Shown: positions 39,461 to 47,695 of the stretch, piece after piece
Position numbering within the stretch: the stretch's first letter is position 1
Layout: each line of letters starts with the position of its first letter
DNA from: CAJXVY01 sp031580995
Lineage (GTDB): Bacteria > Actinomycetota > Actinomycetes > Actinomycetales > Microbacteriaceae
Assembly (NCBI GenBank): GCA_031580995.1
Contig: JAVLCC010000006.1
Location: 1-64,000, forward strand
Length of the DNA: 64,000 nucleotides
Direction of reading: 5' to 3'
Notes under the pieces: model-generated
Seen by the model: the letters and a program-made list of their open reading frames with translations, nothing else
Databases searched by the model: none
What the model was told of the DNA's origin: nothing
Program-made: the position numbers and the translations under genes

Positions 39461-40065
39461 GGCCTGGGCCCTTCACCCGCTTGGTGGCAATAACAATCGC
39501 GGTGATGATGGTGGCTAGCTTTGTTTTGGTGTTGGCGGGGTGTTCGGCAGATGACCCACTGGCAGATCAATTTCGCGAGGGTGGAAACAAAAACTACATC
39601 GCAGGGGATGGAACGGTAACTGAGTATTCAGAGGAAAACCGACCAGAAGCAGAGCCTTGGGGAGGAATCACCGAAAGTGGTGATCGAATTGATTCAGTGC
39701 AGTTAGAAGGTGTGGTCACGGTCATGAACTGGTGGTATGCAGCTTGTGCGCCATGCCGTGATGAAGCTCCTGATTTGGTGTCACTAAGTGAAGAGTATGC
39801 AGAGGATGGAGTTCAGTTCATCGGTGTCAATGTTCGAGACACCCAAGAGACCGCACTTGCTTTCGCTAGAAACTTTGAAGTCACCTACCCCTCAATCATG
39901 GATGCCAAATCAGGAGCTGTTTCACTTGCATTCACCGGTGTTGTCACCCCGCAGGCTGTGCCAACAACGTTGGTGATTGATGCTGATGGCAGAATCTCAT
40001 CAAAGATTTTGGGAAGGATCGATAAATCTATCCTTGGCGAACTGATTGAAACGGCAATCGAGTGA
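39457..40065 (+). CDS. TlpA/ResA-like lipoprotein thiol-disulfide oxidoreductase
   Basis: This protein of about 202 residues is a lipoprotein with a basic start, a hydrophobic stretch and a lipobox VLAGC (Cys29), followed by an extracytoplasmic thioredoxin fold. The redox site is WWYAACAPCRDEAPDL (CxPC-like C-A-P-C, about 92-95) and the cis-Pro loop is TPQAVPTTLVIDADG. It should reduce apocytochrome c cysteines (ResA role) with electrons from CcdA. TTG 39457 overlaps the preceding stop as TTGA. It is coupled to ccdA by GTGA. Confidence 0.88.
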   Translation: MRPGPFTRLVAITIAVMMVASFVLVLAGCSADDPLADQFREGGNKNYIAGDGTVTEYSEENRPEAEPWGGITESGDRIDSVQLEGVVTVMNWWYAACAPCRDEAPDLVSLSEEYAEDGVQFIGVNVRDTQETALAFARNFEVTYPSIMDAKSGAVSLAFTGVVTPQAVPTTLVIDADGRISSKILGRIDKSILGELIETAIE

Positions 40066-40784
40066 ACATCGCTGAAATAGTCCTCAACGGGGCATTAATC
40101 GTTGCCATACCGCTGGCATTGCTTGCCGGTTTGGTGTCCTTCGCATCACCCTGTGTTTTGCCACTGGTTCCAGGCTATTTGGGCTATGTCTCTGGCATGA
40201 GTCAAACCAAATCCAGAGTGGTTTTGGGATCAGTTTTGTTTGTGGCGGGATTTGCTGTTGTCTTTGTTGGCTTTGGAAGCTTTTTCGGGGCTGCCGGATC
40301 ATTTCTTGCAAGTGGCAATATCTGGCTCAATTTAGTGGCTGGAACACTGGTTGCTCTCTTGGGATTTGCACTGATGGGCAATTTCGGCTTTATGCAGAAA
40401 ACTATCAAGAGCTCCTACAGACCCAAGGTTGGTTTAGCCGGAGCACCTATCTTGGGTGTGGTTTTTGCCATTGGTTGGTCTCCCTGCATTGGGCCGACAC
40501 TGGCAGCTGTTTTGACCCTGGCTGGTCAAAGTGGTTCTGCTGAGCGGGGTGCGATTTTGGCATTTGGCTATGCATTGGGATTGGGAATTCCATTTATTTT
40601 GCTGGCAGCGGGATTTTCTTGGGCGTCATCATCTGTTGATTTTATTAAGAGAAACATTCGGGTTATAAATATTTTCGGTGGCTCACTGCTTGTTTTATTA
40701 GGAGTAATGATTGCAACTGGAGTTTGGGACATTTTGGTCAATTGGATGCAGGGGTGGATAAGTGACTTCGTACCGGCCATCTGA
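40062..40784 (+). CDS. ccdA: Cytochrome c biogenesis protein CcdA
   Basis: CcdA carries reducing power across the membrane to the TlpA/ResA protein. The 240-residue protein has six helices, with the first cysteine motif in FASPCVLPLVPGYLGY (about 25-40) and the second in GWSPCIGPTLAAVL. These two Pro-Cys segments are the redox pair of the DsbD/CcdA family. The GTG start overlaps tlpA. The 3' end overlaps resB by 23 bases. Confidence 0.94.
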   Translation: MNIAEIVLNGALIVAIPLALLAGLVSFASPCVLPLVPGYLGYVSGMSQTKSRVVLGSVLFVAGFAVVFVGFGSFFGAAGSFLASGNIWLNLVAGTLVALLGFALMGNFGFMQKTIKSSYRPKVGLAGAPILGVVFAIGWSPCIGPTLAAVLTLAGQSGSAERGAILAFGYALGLGIPFILLAAGFSWASSSVDFIKRNIRVINIFGGSLLVLLGVMIATGVWDILVNWMQGWISDFVPAI

Positions 40785-42333
40785 TTATGAACTCACTCGC
40801 GAGGAACGCGAGTTGGAACAAGCCCCCAAACAAGCAAGGTTTGGTCTCAGCGGTTGGTCGCGCTGGATTTGGAGACAGCTGACCAGCATGAAAACAGCCC
40901 TTGTTTTGTTGCTGTTATTGGCCATTGCCAGTGTTCCAGGTTCTGTTTATCCGCAAAGAAGCGCTGATCCAAATGGTGTCAGGCTGCAGTTTGAGGAAAA
41001 TCCTGAATTGGCTCAGGTTTTAGATGCACTACAACTATTTGATGTTTATACCTCTGTTTGGTTTAGTGCGATTTATATCCTGCTGTTTATCTCACTGATT
41101 GGTTGCGTCATACCAAGAACCCAAGTTCACTGGAGAGCTATGCGGGCAAAGCCCGTGAAGACACCTGTGAGTCTCAAAAAGATGAGTGCCTACAGTGTTC
41201 AAGATGGAAACAAGGCTGATCTAGAACGAGCAGCCAAAATCTTGAAAAAACAGGGTTATCGAGTTGATCTCAAAGATGATTCGGTCAGTGCTGAAAAGGG
41301 CTACCTGAGAGAAACAGGAAACCTGGTCTTTCACTATGCGCTTATTGCAGTTTTGATTGCTGTTGGAGTTGGTGGGGGCAATAGCTACATCGGCCAAAGA
41401 GTGCTGGTCGAGGGTGACATGTTTGTGAATAACTTGGCGGGCTATGACAGTTTCTCACCAGGAACTTTTTATGACCCAGATAATCTCTATCCATTCAGCA
41501 TGCGCTTGGATGATTTTGAAGTCTCATACGACCTGCAAAACCCAGCCAACATTGGAACCCCGATTGATTTTGAAGCAAGCGTGACCGTTTTTGATGAAAA
41601 TGGTGAGAGTCCAGGCCAAGTGAAGGTGAATCAACCCCTTGAATTGCCTGGAACGGGTATTTATTTGATGGGTAATGGCTTCGCACCTGTTATTACTGTC
41701 CGTGACGGTGATGGCAGAGTGGCTTTTTCAGGACCTGTTATCTTTTTGCCCCAGGATGGCAACATGACCTCGTTGGGTGTGATCAAAGCCCCAGATGCAA
41801 ACCCCGAGCAAATCGGTCTGATTAGTTTTTTCTATCCAACAGCTGAGCAGCTTCCCTCAGGGGCTTATACCTCAATCTATCCAGACCCTTTTGATCCTCT
41901 GTTGACCGTGAATGCCTATATCGGTGATCTTGGGTTGGATGAGGGGGTTCCCAGAAATGTTTATGCACTCGATGTTTCTGAGATGAATGAGGTTGCGGGA
42001 AGAAATGCAGATAACCCCGGGTTGGTATTAGCTCCGGGTGAGAGAGCAGAGATTCCTGGTGGCTATGGCTCAGTTAGCTTTGATGGACTAACCAGGTTTG
42101 CAGCATTCGACATCGCTCATAACCCAGGAGGGTTTTGGATTTTGCTTTCGTCATTGGTTGCTCTTGGAGGGTTAATTGTTAGTTTGCTGATACCTCGCAG
42201 AAGAGTTTGGGTGAAAGCAGTTGGGGATGAGAAAATTGAGTTAGCTGCCCTTGCTCGAGGTGATGATCCAAGGCTTGAAGATGTGGTGAGCGATTTGGGC
42301 AAGAAACTAGCGGGAGGAAAAGTTGGAAATTAA
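40762..42333 (+). CDS. resB: Cytochrome c biogenesis protein ResB
   Basis: ResB and CcsB/ResC form the System II haem-export and ligation complex. The 523-residue protein has an N-terminal pair of helices (about 44-64 and 95-115), a third at about 190-206, a large external domain (about 210-455) and a last helix at about 457-478. Recognisable sequences are WRQLTSMKTALVLLLLLAIASVPGS and LRETGNLVFHYALIAVL, both conserved in ResB. The GTG start lies within ccdA. Its end overlaps ccsB by 11 bases. Confidence 0.93.
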   Translation: MTSYRPSDYELTREERELEQAPKQARFGLSGWSRWIWRQLTSMKTALVLLLLLAIASVPGSVYPQRSADPNGVRLQFEENPELAQVLDALQLFDVYTSVWFSAIYILLFISLIGCVIPRTQVHWRAMRAKPVKTPVSLKKMSAYSVQDGNKADLERAAKILKKQGYRVDLKDDSVSAEKGYLRETGNLVFHYALIAVLIAVGVGGGNSYIGQRVLVEGDMFVNNLAGYDSFSPGTFYDPDNLYPFSMRLDDFEVSYDLQNPANIGTPIDFEASVTVFDENGESPGQVKVNQPLELPGTGIYLMGNGFAPVITVRDGDGRVAFSGPVIFLPQDGNMTSLGVIKAPDANPEQIGLISFFYPTAEQLPSGAYTSIYPDPFDPLLTVNAYIGDLGLDEGVPRNVYALDVSEMNEVAGRNADNPGLVLAPGERAEIPGGYGSVSFDGLTRFAAFDIAHNPGGFWILLSSLVALGGLIVSLLIPRRRVWVKAVGDEKIELAALARGDDPRLEDVVSDLGKKLAGGKVGN

Positions 42334-43258
42334 TCTCAACGAGCAACTCAGTCAGTATTCGCTACTGATTGTTTATGCATCCATGGCATTATTAGCCGTT
42401 TCTTTTTTGCTATCGACTCTTCATCTAGCAAACACAACTTCCGCTGCCGAATCTGAATCAGAACAGGCTGAGGGTGATGTCTTAGTAAAGACCAAGACCG
42501 AGCAGAGCTCACTGATGAAAAATGCAGGGCTCTGGGTTTTGGGGGCTGCAACCTTTGCTCTGGGAATCGGTGTCACCATGCGAGGAATCGCTGCCGAGCG
42601 AGTTCCCTGGGCGAATATGTATGAATTTGCCATTAGTTCCACACTGGTTATTTTGATGGTTTATCTGATGAGCCTTTATCTCAAAGAGGTGCACTTCATA
42701 GCCCCTTTGGTGAGTGGTTTCTCATTATTGGCCTTGGGTGTTGCAACCAGTTTGTTTTATGTGCAGGTGTCCTCATTGATGCCAGCGCTGCAAAGCTACT
42801 GGTTGGTGCTCCACGTGATCGTGGCGGTTTTGGCAACCAGTTTTTTCTATATCGCAGCTGCTTTGCATATTACTTATTTGGTCCGCAAAGCCTCTTGGTC
42901 TCAAGGGGATAGCAATGGTTTTCAAAGAGTCATCAGCCACTTCCCATCGGCTGAAACCTTGGACCGCTTTGCCTACCGATTCATAATCGTTGGCTTTGTT
43001 TTGTGGTCATTTACCCTGATTGCTGGTGCTATTTGGGCTGAGCGTGCATGGAATCGTTATTGGGGTTGGGACACCAAAGAGGTTTGGACATTTATCATCT
43101 GGGTTGTTTATGCAGGTTATCTGCATGCCAAGGCAACCAGGGGTTGGACTGGAACCAGAGCTGCCTACCTAGGACTGGTTGGTTTTGGTGCGGTGTTGTT
43201 TAATTTCACGATCGTGAATCTGTTTTTTGAAGGCTTGCACGTCTATTCGGGGCTATAA
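42323..43258 (+). CDS. ccsB: Cytochrome c biogenesis protein CcsB (ResC)
   Basis: CcsB/CcsA holds haem at its tryptophan-rich WWD segment for attachment to apocytochrome c. The 311-residue protein has eight helices, and the WWD motif reads AERAWNRYWGWDTKEVWTFI (about 248-267) with external histidines around it. EVHFIAPLVSGFSLL and VLHVIVAVLATSFFYIAAAL are the other conserved segments. The TTG start overlaps resB. Its stop overlaps the 3' end of menC on the opposite strand. It completes a tlpA-ccdA-resB-ccsB set. Confidence 0.94.
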   Translation: MEINLNEQLSQYSLLIVYASMALLAVSFLLSTLHLANTTSAAESESEQAEGDVLVKTKTEQSSLMKNAGLWVLGAATFALGIGVTMRGIAAERVPWANMYEFAISSTLVILMVYLMSLYLKEVHFIAPLVSGFSLLALGVATSLFYVQVSSLMPALQSYWLVLHVIVAVLATSFFYIAAALHITYLVRKASWSQGDSNGFQRVISHFPSAETLDRFAYRFIIVGFVLWSFTLIAGAIWAERAWNRYWGWDTKEVWTFIIWVVYAGYLHAKATRGWTGTRAAYLGLVGFGAVLFNFTIVNLFFEGLHVYSGL

Positions 43259-44214
43259 AGCTCTTCATAGGCTGCAGCTAATCTCTCCTGCCAGTGTTTA
43301 GTGGTTTGTTCATCGGCCTCTAGTTTTTTCATGGTGTCTCGATTTGGGGTTATCTCGGTGGCCTCCATTGGCAGATCATCAACCAGATCTTGAACAAAAA
43401 GTGATGATGTTCCCAAGCCTGGGTCAAAACCAGAATCCAAAGCGCATGCCAACCAGATGCCTGCGTTTAGACCGATGGCACTTTCAAGGGCTGAGGAGAC
43501 AACTAGGGGTAGAGAAACTTTTTTGTTTATTTCTAAAATCTCACTGATGCCACCTAGCGGTTGCCATTTCACCACCATCACATCAGCTGCCTCTTGGCTG
43601 TCAACTTCAAAAGGATCAGTGTTTTTTCTGATTGACTCATCCGCTGCAATCAGAACATCCAGTTGTTGATTTTTGATTTCAGCCCTTAGTTTTGTTAGCT
43701 CCTCGATTGTTTTTACTGGTTGTTCTAGATAGTCGAGGTTTATCCCGTTTTGTTTGAGCCAATAAATCAATTCCATGCTCTGTTCTAAATCCATCGCACC
43801 ATTGGCATCCAAACGGATTTTTGATTCTGGATAGAGCTCAACTGTTTTTTGAATTCTTTGCAGATCCATTGTTCTGGCCTGACCTGGTTCAGCAATTTTT
43901 ATCTTGATGGTTTTTAGAGACTTGAATCGCTTTAAAACACCCTCTATTTGTTCTAGTTCAACCGCTGGCAAAGTCGCATTGGGGGTGACTGAGTTTGTAT
44001 TAATTTCAGGTCTTGGGCTTTCCAACCACTCAAGGCTTGCCTTGAGCCATCGGGATGATTCCTTGGTTGAATACTCTAAAAATGGTGACCACTCACTGAA
44101 TCCGTTTTCGGATTCAAAGATCATTAGCTCTCTGTGACTAACACCGCGGAAGGTTGTTTTTAATGGCATTGACAACACCATTGAGTTACTAAGCAGTTCT
44201 TTTAGCTCTGTCAC
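43243..44214 (-). CDS. menC: o-Succinylbenzoate synthase
   Basis: MenC dehydrates SHCHC to o-succinylbenzoate. The 323-residue enolase-superfamily protein shows the catalytic Lys pair in TIKIKIAEPGQ, the metal-ligand Asp in RLDANGAMDLEQS, Glu in YLEQPVK and Asp in IAADES, and the second Lys in VVKWQPLGG. It is on the minus strand, opposite the rest of the men genes, and its 3' end overlaps ccsB. The GTG at 44214 lies six bases after TAGACT (minus strand), so its mRNA starts leaderless from a promoter interlocked with that of menB. Confidence 0.92.
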   Translation of the reverse strand: MTELKELLSNSMVLSMPLKTTFRGVSHRELMIFESENGFSEWSPFLEYSTKESSRWLKASLEWLESPRPEINTNSVTPNATLPAVELEQIEGVLKRFKSLKTIKIKIAEPGQARTMDLQRIQKTVELYPESKIRLDANGAMDLEQSMELIYWLKQNGINLDYLEQPVKTIEELTKLRAEIKNQQLDVLIAADESIRKNTDPFEVDSQEAADVMVVKWQPLGGISEILEINKKVSLPLVVSSALESAIGLNAGIWLACALDSGFDPGLGTSSLFVQDLVDDLPMEATEITPNRDTMKKLEADEQTTKHWQERLAAAYEELYSPE

Positions 44215-44219
44215 TCAAT

Positions 44220-44226
44220 TAGTCTA
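44220..44226. promoter_or_regulatory. Interlocked divergent -10 hexamers of menB and menC
   Basis: TAGTCTA holds TAGTCT on the plus strand (44220-44225), six bases before the menB ATG. It also holds TAGACT on the minus strand (44226-44221), six bases before the menC GTG. The whole intergenic region is 17 bases. RNA polymerase could occupy only one promoter at a time. Confidence 0.6.
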
Positions 44227-44231
44227 GAGAA

Positions 44232-45113
44232 ATGGCGAAAAAGGTTTCAGAGATTTTTGATTCGAGTGTTTGGCAAGAGGTTGAAAACTTCTCCCTGACA
44301 GACATCACCTACCACCGGCATATAAGCCTTGGGGTTGTCAGGGTGGGTATTGATAGACCAGAGGTCAGAAACGCTTTCAGACCAGAAACAGTGGATGAAC
44401 TGCATGGGGTCTTAGAACACGCCAGAGTGACAAGTGATGTTGGTGTTGTGTTGCTAACAGGGAATGGACCATCTCCCAAAGACGGTGGTTGGGCTTATTG
44501 CTCAGGGGGCGATCAAAGAGTTCGTGGCGATAGTGGTTATCAATATGACGGCACTGGTGCAGGGCGGTTGCATATCTTAGAAATCCAGCGGCTTATTAGG
44601 TTTATGCCAAAGGTTGTTATAAGTCTTGTCAGCGGTTGGGCTGCAGGTGGTGGGCATAGCCTAAATGTCGTTAGCGATCTAAGCATTGCAAGTCGCGAAC
44701 ATGGAAAGTTCAAACAAACCGATGCCGATGTTGGAAGTTTTGATGCAGGCTATGGAAGTGCTTATCTTGCCAAGCAGGTTGGTCAAAAAGTTGCCAGAGA
44801 AATATTTTTCTTGGCCGAGGAGTATTCAGCTGATCGGGCTTATGAAATTGGCTTGGTAAACAGAGTGGTTCCGCATGCGGAATTAGAAAAAACGGGCATC
44901 GAATTCGCCGAGCAAATTCTTTCCAAATCACCAACCGCAATCCGCATGCTGAAATATGCGATGAACCTGCCGGATGATGGACTTGTTGGCCAGCAGTTAT
45001 TTGCCGGTGAGGCAACCCGGTTGGCCTATGGCACCGACGAAGCCAAAGAGGGCCGAGATGCATTTTTGGAAAAACGCAAACCTGACTGGTCAGCCTTCCC
45101 CTGGCATTTCTAA
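44232..45113 (+). CDS. menB: 1,4-dihydroxy-2-naphthoyl-CoA synthase
   Basis: MenB closes the naphthoate ring of o-succinylbenzoyl-CoA. The 293-residue crotonase-fold protein has VGIDRPEVRNAFRPETVDEL near the start, the oxyanion region in WAYCSGGDQRVRG, VSGWAAGGGHSLNVVSDLSIAS and the TDADVGSFDAGYGSAYLAKQVG segment with the family Asp residues. The C-terminal end KPDWSAFPW is typical. Its promoter is leaderless (TAGTCT six bases upstream). The stop overlaps menE as TAATG. Confidence 0.95.
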   Translation: MAKKVSEIFDSSVWQEVENFSLTDITYHRHISLGVVRVGIDRPEVRNAFRPETVDELHGVLEHARVTSDVGVVLLTGNGPSPKDGGWAYCSGGDQRVRGDSGYQYDGTGAGRLHILEIQRLIRFMPKVVISLVSGWAAGGGHSLNVVSDLSIASREHGKFKQTDADVGSFDAGYGSAYLAKQVGQKVAREIFFLAEEYSADRAYEIGLVNRVVPHAELEKTGIEFAEQILSKSPTAIRMLKYAMNLPDDGLVGQQLFAGEATRLAYGTDEAKEGRDAFLEKRKPDWSAFPWHF

Positions 45114-46204
45114 TGCGCAATTTGATTCAAATCCCTGCCAATAAAACCTTTGAGGTGCTGGTGGCTCTCACCCAGGCTTTGGAAGGTGGTGATGCTTTGT
45201 TTGTTTCGGGAGCAGAGGTCAATGGCATTGCACCGGTTGAGGATGTTCCCGGACAAGTCAGTGACAACACAGCGGTGGTAATCAAATCAAGCGGTTCAAC
45301 CGGCAGACCAAAACTGATTGAGTTATCGGCTGAGGCGATGTTGGCATCAGCAAAAGCAACCGAGCAAACAATCGGTAGCGGGCAGTGGTTATTGACCCTG
45401 CCTGTGAATTATGTGGCGGGATTGATGGTGTTGGTGAGATCAATCAAGGCTGATCAGCAACCGGTGTTGATGAACACCCAGGTTCCTTTCACGCCAGAGG
45501 CTTTTGTCAGAGGGGCTTCACTGATGGAAGAGGGTCAAAGATTTGTTTCTTTGGTTCCAACTCAGCTTGCAAGGCTTGCAGAGGCAATTGATCTAGACCC
45601 GATGGTCTATAGCTCGCTTAGAAAATTCGAAGCTATTTTGGTCGGGGGCCAAAGAGCTGATTTCGCCGTTATGCAAAAACTCAAAGCAATGGGAATTAAT
45701 TTAATCAGCACATACGGCATGACTGAAACCAGCGGGGGTTGCGTTTATGACGGGGAGCCAATTGGCGATACTCAATTAAGAATTAATGATGACCAATTAG
45801 AGGTCTCAGGCTCGGTGTTGGCAAATGGTCTTCCCGAGTGGTTTTCAACCAATGACCTGGCAAGAATTAACGACTCAGGAAAACTTGAAATTCTAGGTCG
45901 AGCAGATCGAGTGATTATTTCAGGGGGACTAAAGGTTTCTTTGGATCGAGTCGAAGAAATCTCCAAAGAAATCGCTGGGGTTTCAGAGATCGTTGCAGTT
46001 GGAATTGAAGATAAAGAATTTGGTGAGCGGGTAGCGATTGGCTTTGAGGGAACACCTGAGGTGAGTGATGCGATTTCAGAGCACCTGATTGAAATCATTG
46101 GACGAGAGGCAAAGCCTAAAAAAATCCTGCAATTCCGTGATTTACCAAGACTTGAAAGTCAAAAACCAGACCTGCAGCGAATTCAGAAATTAATGGCTGA
46201 GTAG
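45113..46204 (+). CDS. menE: o-Succinylbenzoate-CoA ligase
   Basis: MenE activates o-succinylbenzoate with ATP and CoA. The 363-residue protein is a short ANL-family enzyme, as in other actinobacteria. It has the phosphate loop SSGSTGRPKLIEL (about 60-72), TYGMTETSGG, the hinge Asp in STNDLARI, GRADRVIISGGLKVSL and the adenylation Lys in QKPDLQRIQ near the end. It is coupled to menB upstream. menA follows with its own TAGCAT hexamer near 46202. Confidence 0.93.
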   Translation: MRNLIQIPANKTFEVLVALTQALEGGDALFVSGAEVNGIAPVEDVPGQVSDNTAVVIKSSGSTGRPKLIELSAEAMLASAKATEQTIGSGQWLLTLPVNYVAGLMVLVRSIKADQQPVLMNTQVPFTPEAFVRGASLMEEGQRFVSLVPTQLARLAEAIDLDPMVYSSLRKFEAILVGGQRADFAVMQKLKAMGINLISTYGMTETSGGCVYDGEPIGDTQLRINDDQLEVSGSVLANGLPEWFSTNDLARINDSGKLEILGRADRVIISGGLKVSLDRVEEISKEIAGVSEIVAVGIEDKEFGERVAIGFEGTPEVSDAISEHLIEIIGREAKPKKILQFRDLPRLESQKPDLQRIQKLMAE

Positions 46205-46213
46205 CATTGGGTC

Positions 46214-47092
46214 ATGGCTTCAATATCTAATTGGGTGAGTGGTGCCAGGGTCAGAACCCTGCCTCTTGCTTTTTCCCCGGTGATCCTCGGTTCCGCAATA
46301 GCGTCATCAATTGATGGTTTTGACCCTTTGATTGCTTTTTTGGCACTTTTGGTGGCGGTTTTTTTGCAACTGGGTGTGAATTATTCAAATGATTACTCCG
46401 ATGGTGTTAGGGGAACAGATGATTACCGTCTTGGCCCTCAAAGGCTCACAGGCTCCGGAACAGTTGAGCCTAAAAAGGTTTTATATGTAGCCTTTGGGTT
46501 TTTTGCTCTGGCAGCTTTCAGTGGGCTGGTGATTGTGGTGCTGACTGCTCAGTGGTGGCTGTTACTTATTGGTGTTTTGGCAATTCTGGCTGCCTGGTAT
46601 TACACCGGTGGCAAAGACCCCTACGGTTATGCAGGTTTAGGTGAGCTGAGTGTATTTATCTTTTTTGGTCCGGTTGCAACTGTTGGAACATCTTTTGCCC
46701 AAACCTTGGTTTTTCAAGCAGATGCGCTAATTGCTGGAATTGGTTTGGGGTTATTTGCAGCTGCTGTTTTGGTGACCAATAACATCAGAGACATAGAAAC
46801 CGATAAACAGGCTGGAAAAAGAACATTGGCTGTGTTTATGGGCTCCAAAGCAAGCAAGGTTTTTTATTTGGTGTTGATTTGGATTCCGATGGTTATCACG
46901 CTGCCCTTTGTTGTTATCTATCCGGCAACAATCATCAGTTGGTTGGTGCTTTTATTGGTGATTCCGCTGAGTCTTTTGGTGCCCACAGCTAAAAAACCTA
47001 AGGAACTAATCACTGGGCTCAAGCTCACCAGTTACGCATCAGTTGCGTGGGCTGTCACCCTCTCCATCGGGATCAGTCTGGTCAGTTTCTAA
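46214..47092 (+). CDS. menA: 1,4-dihydroxy-2-naphthoate polyprenyltransferase
   Basis: MenA attaches the prenyl tail to dihydroxynaphthoate in the membrane. The 292-residue UbiA-family protein has about nine helices. The first metal motif is in NYSNDYSDGVRGTDD (about 58-72), the second in NNIRDIETDKQAGKRTLAV, and VSGARVRTLPLAFSPVI near the start is typical. TAGCAT lies six bases before the ATG, indicating a leaderless start. The last 54 bases are antisense to the DUF4229 gene. Confidence 0.94.
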   Translation: MASISNWVSGARVRTLPLAFSPVILGSAIASSIDGFDPLIAFLALLVAVFLQLGVNYSNDYSDGVRGTDDYRLGPQRLTGSGTVEPKKVLYVAFGFFALAAFSGLVIVVLTAQWWLLLIGVLAILAAWYYTGGKDPYGYAGLGELSVFIFFGPVATVGTSFAQTLVFQADALIAGIGLGLFAAAVLVTNNIRDIETDKQAGKRTLAVFMGSKASKVFYLVLIWIPMVITLPFVVIYPATIISWLVLLLVIPLSLLVPTAKKPKELITGLKLTSYASVAWAVTLSIGISLVSF

Positions 47093-47329
47093 ATCATCCA
47101 TTAGCTCGTTTTCATAATCACTATCAGCGTCTTTTGAAGAAGTTTTGTGAAGCTTTTCACTAATGGCTCTTCTTTGTTTGTCTAAAAACACCAAAGAAAG
47201 AGCGAATGACACCAGCGCTGCAATAATTGCGGAGAAAAACGGGTTGAAGCCTAGGAGGGCTAACACGATGAAGATTCCAAAAAATAACCCTAATCGGGTG
47301 ACGGTATAAATAATCCACGGAGATTTCAT
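47039..47329 (-). CDS. DUF4229 membrane protein
   Basis: This protein of about 96 residues opens MKSPWIIYTVTRLGLFFGIF, the DUF4229 signature, and has two helices (about 6-24 and 28-48) followed by a basic patch (DKQRRAISEKL) and an acidic tail. The function is unknown. The ATG at 47329 is preferred over an upstream start because it matches the family N-terminus and TAGACT lies seven bases before it. The gene runs 54 bases into the 3' end of menA on the opposite strand. It diverges from the PLDc_N gene with only 39 bases between the starts. Confidence 0.75.
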   Translation of the reverse strand: MKSPWIIYTVTRLGLFFGIFIVLALLGFNPFFSAIIAALVSFALSLVFLDKQRRAISEKLHKTSSKDADSDYENELMDDLETDQTDPDGEGDSPRN

Positions 47330-47336
47330 CGCTATC

Positions 47337-47362
47337 AGTCTAATTCTCAAGGAGGCTAGGGT
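47337..47362. promoter_or_regulatory. Back-to-back leaderless promoters of DUF4229 and PLDc_N genes
   Basis: The minus strand carries TAGACT (47342-47337), seven bases before ATG 47329. The plus strand carries TAGGGT (47357-47362), six bases before ATG 47369. AAGGAGG between them is too far from the plus-strand start (about 13 bases) to serve as its ribosome site. Confidence 0.5.
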
Positions 47363-47368
47363 TAACAT

Positions 47369-47695
47369 ATGGCACGGTTACTAATTGTTTTGGCAGTGGT
47401 TGTGGTTGCGTTCAGCGTTTTCACGACCGTCTATGCAGCAACTGCCGATAAAACACGCGTGAGAGCTCTACCCAAGTGGGCGTGGGTTTTGCTCTGCCTG
47501 TTCATCCCAATTGTTGGAGGAGGGCTTTACCTGTGGTTGGGAATGCCCAAAAAAGACGGTGGCCAGGCGGGTTTGGGAAAAGGAAAGCCAACGGTTGCCC
47601 CAGATGATGACCCACGATTTTTGCGAGACATGCAAAGACGCATGCGTGATCAAAACAAAAAGCGTCGCAAGAAAAACGACGACGATAAAAAATGA
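47369..47695 (+). CDS. PLDc_N-domain membrane protein
   Basis: This 108-residue protein has two helices. LPKWAWVLLCLFIPIVGGGLYLWLGMPKK is the PLDc_N (phospholipase D nuclease N-terminal) segment, common in small actinobacterial membrane proteins that lack any nuclease. A basic tail (RRMRDQNKKRRKKNDDDKK) faces the cytoplasm. The ATG follows TAGGGT by six bases, indicating a leaderless start. The stop overlaps menD as ATGA, a position conserved in several actinobacteria. The function is unknown. Confidence 0.8.
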   Translation: MARLLIVLAVVVVAFSVFTTVYAATADKTRVRALPKWAWVLLCLFIPIVGGGLYLWLGMPKKDGGQAGLGKGKPTVAPDDDPRFLRDMQRRMRDQNKKRRKKNDDDKK

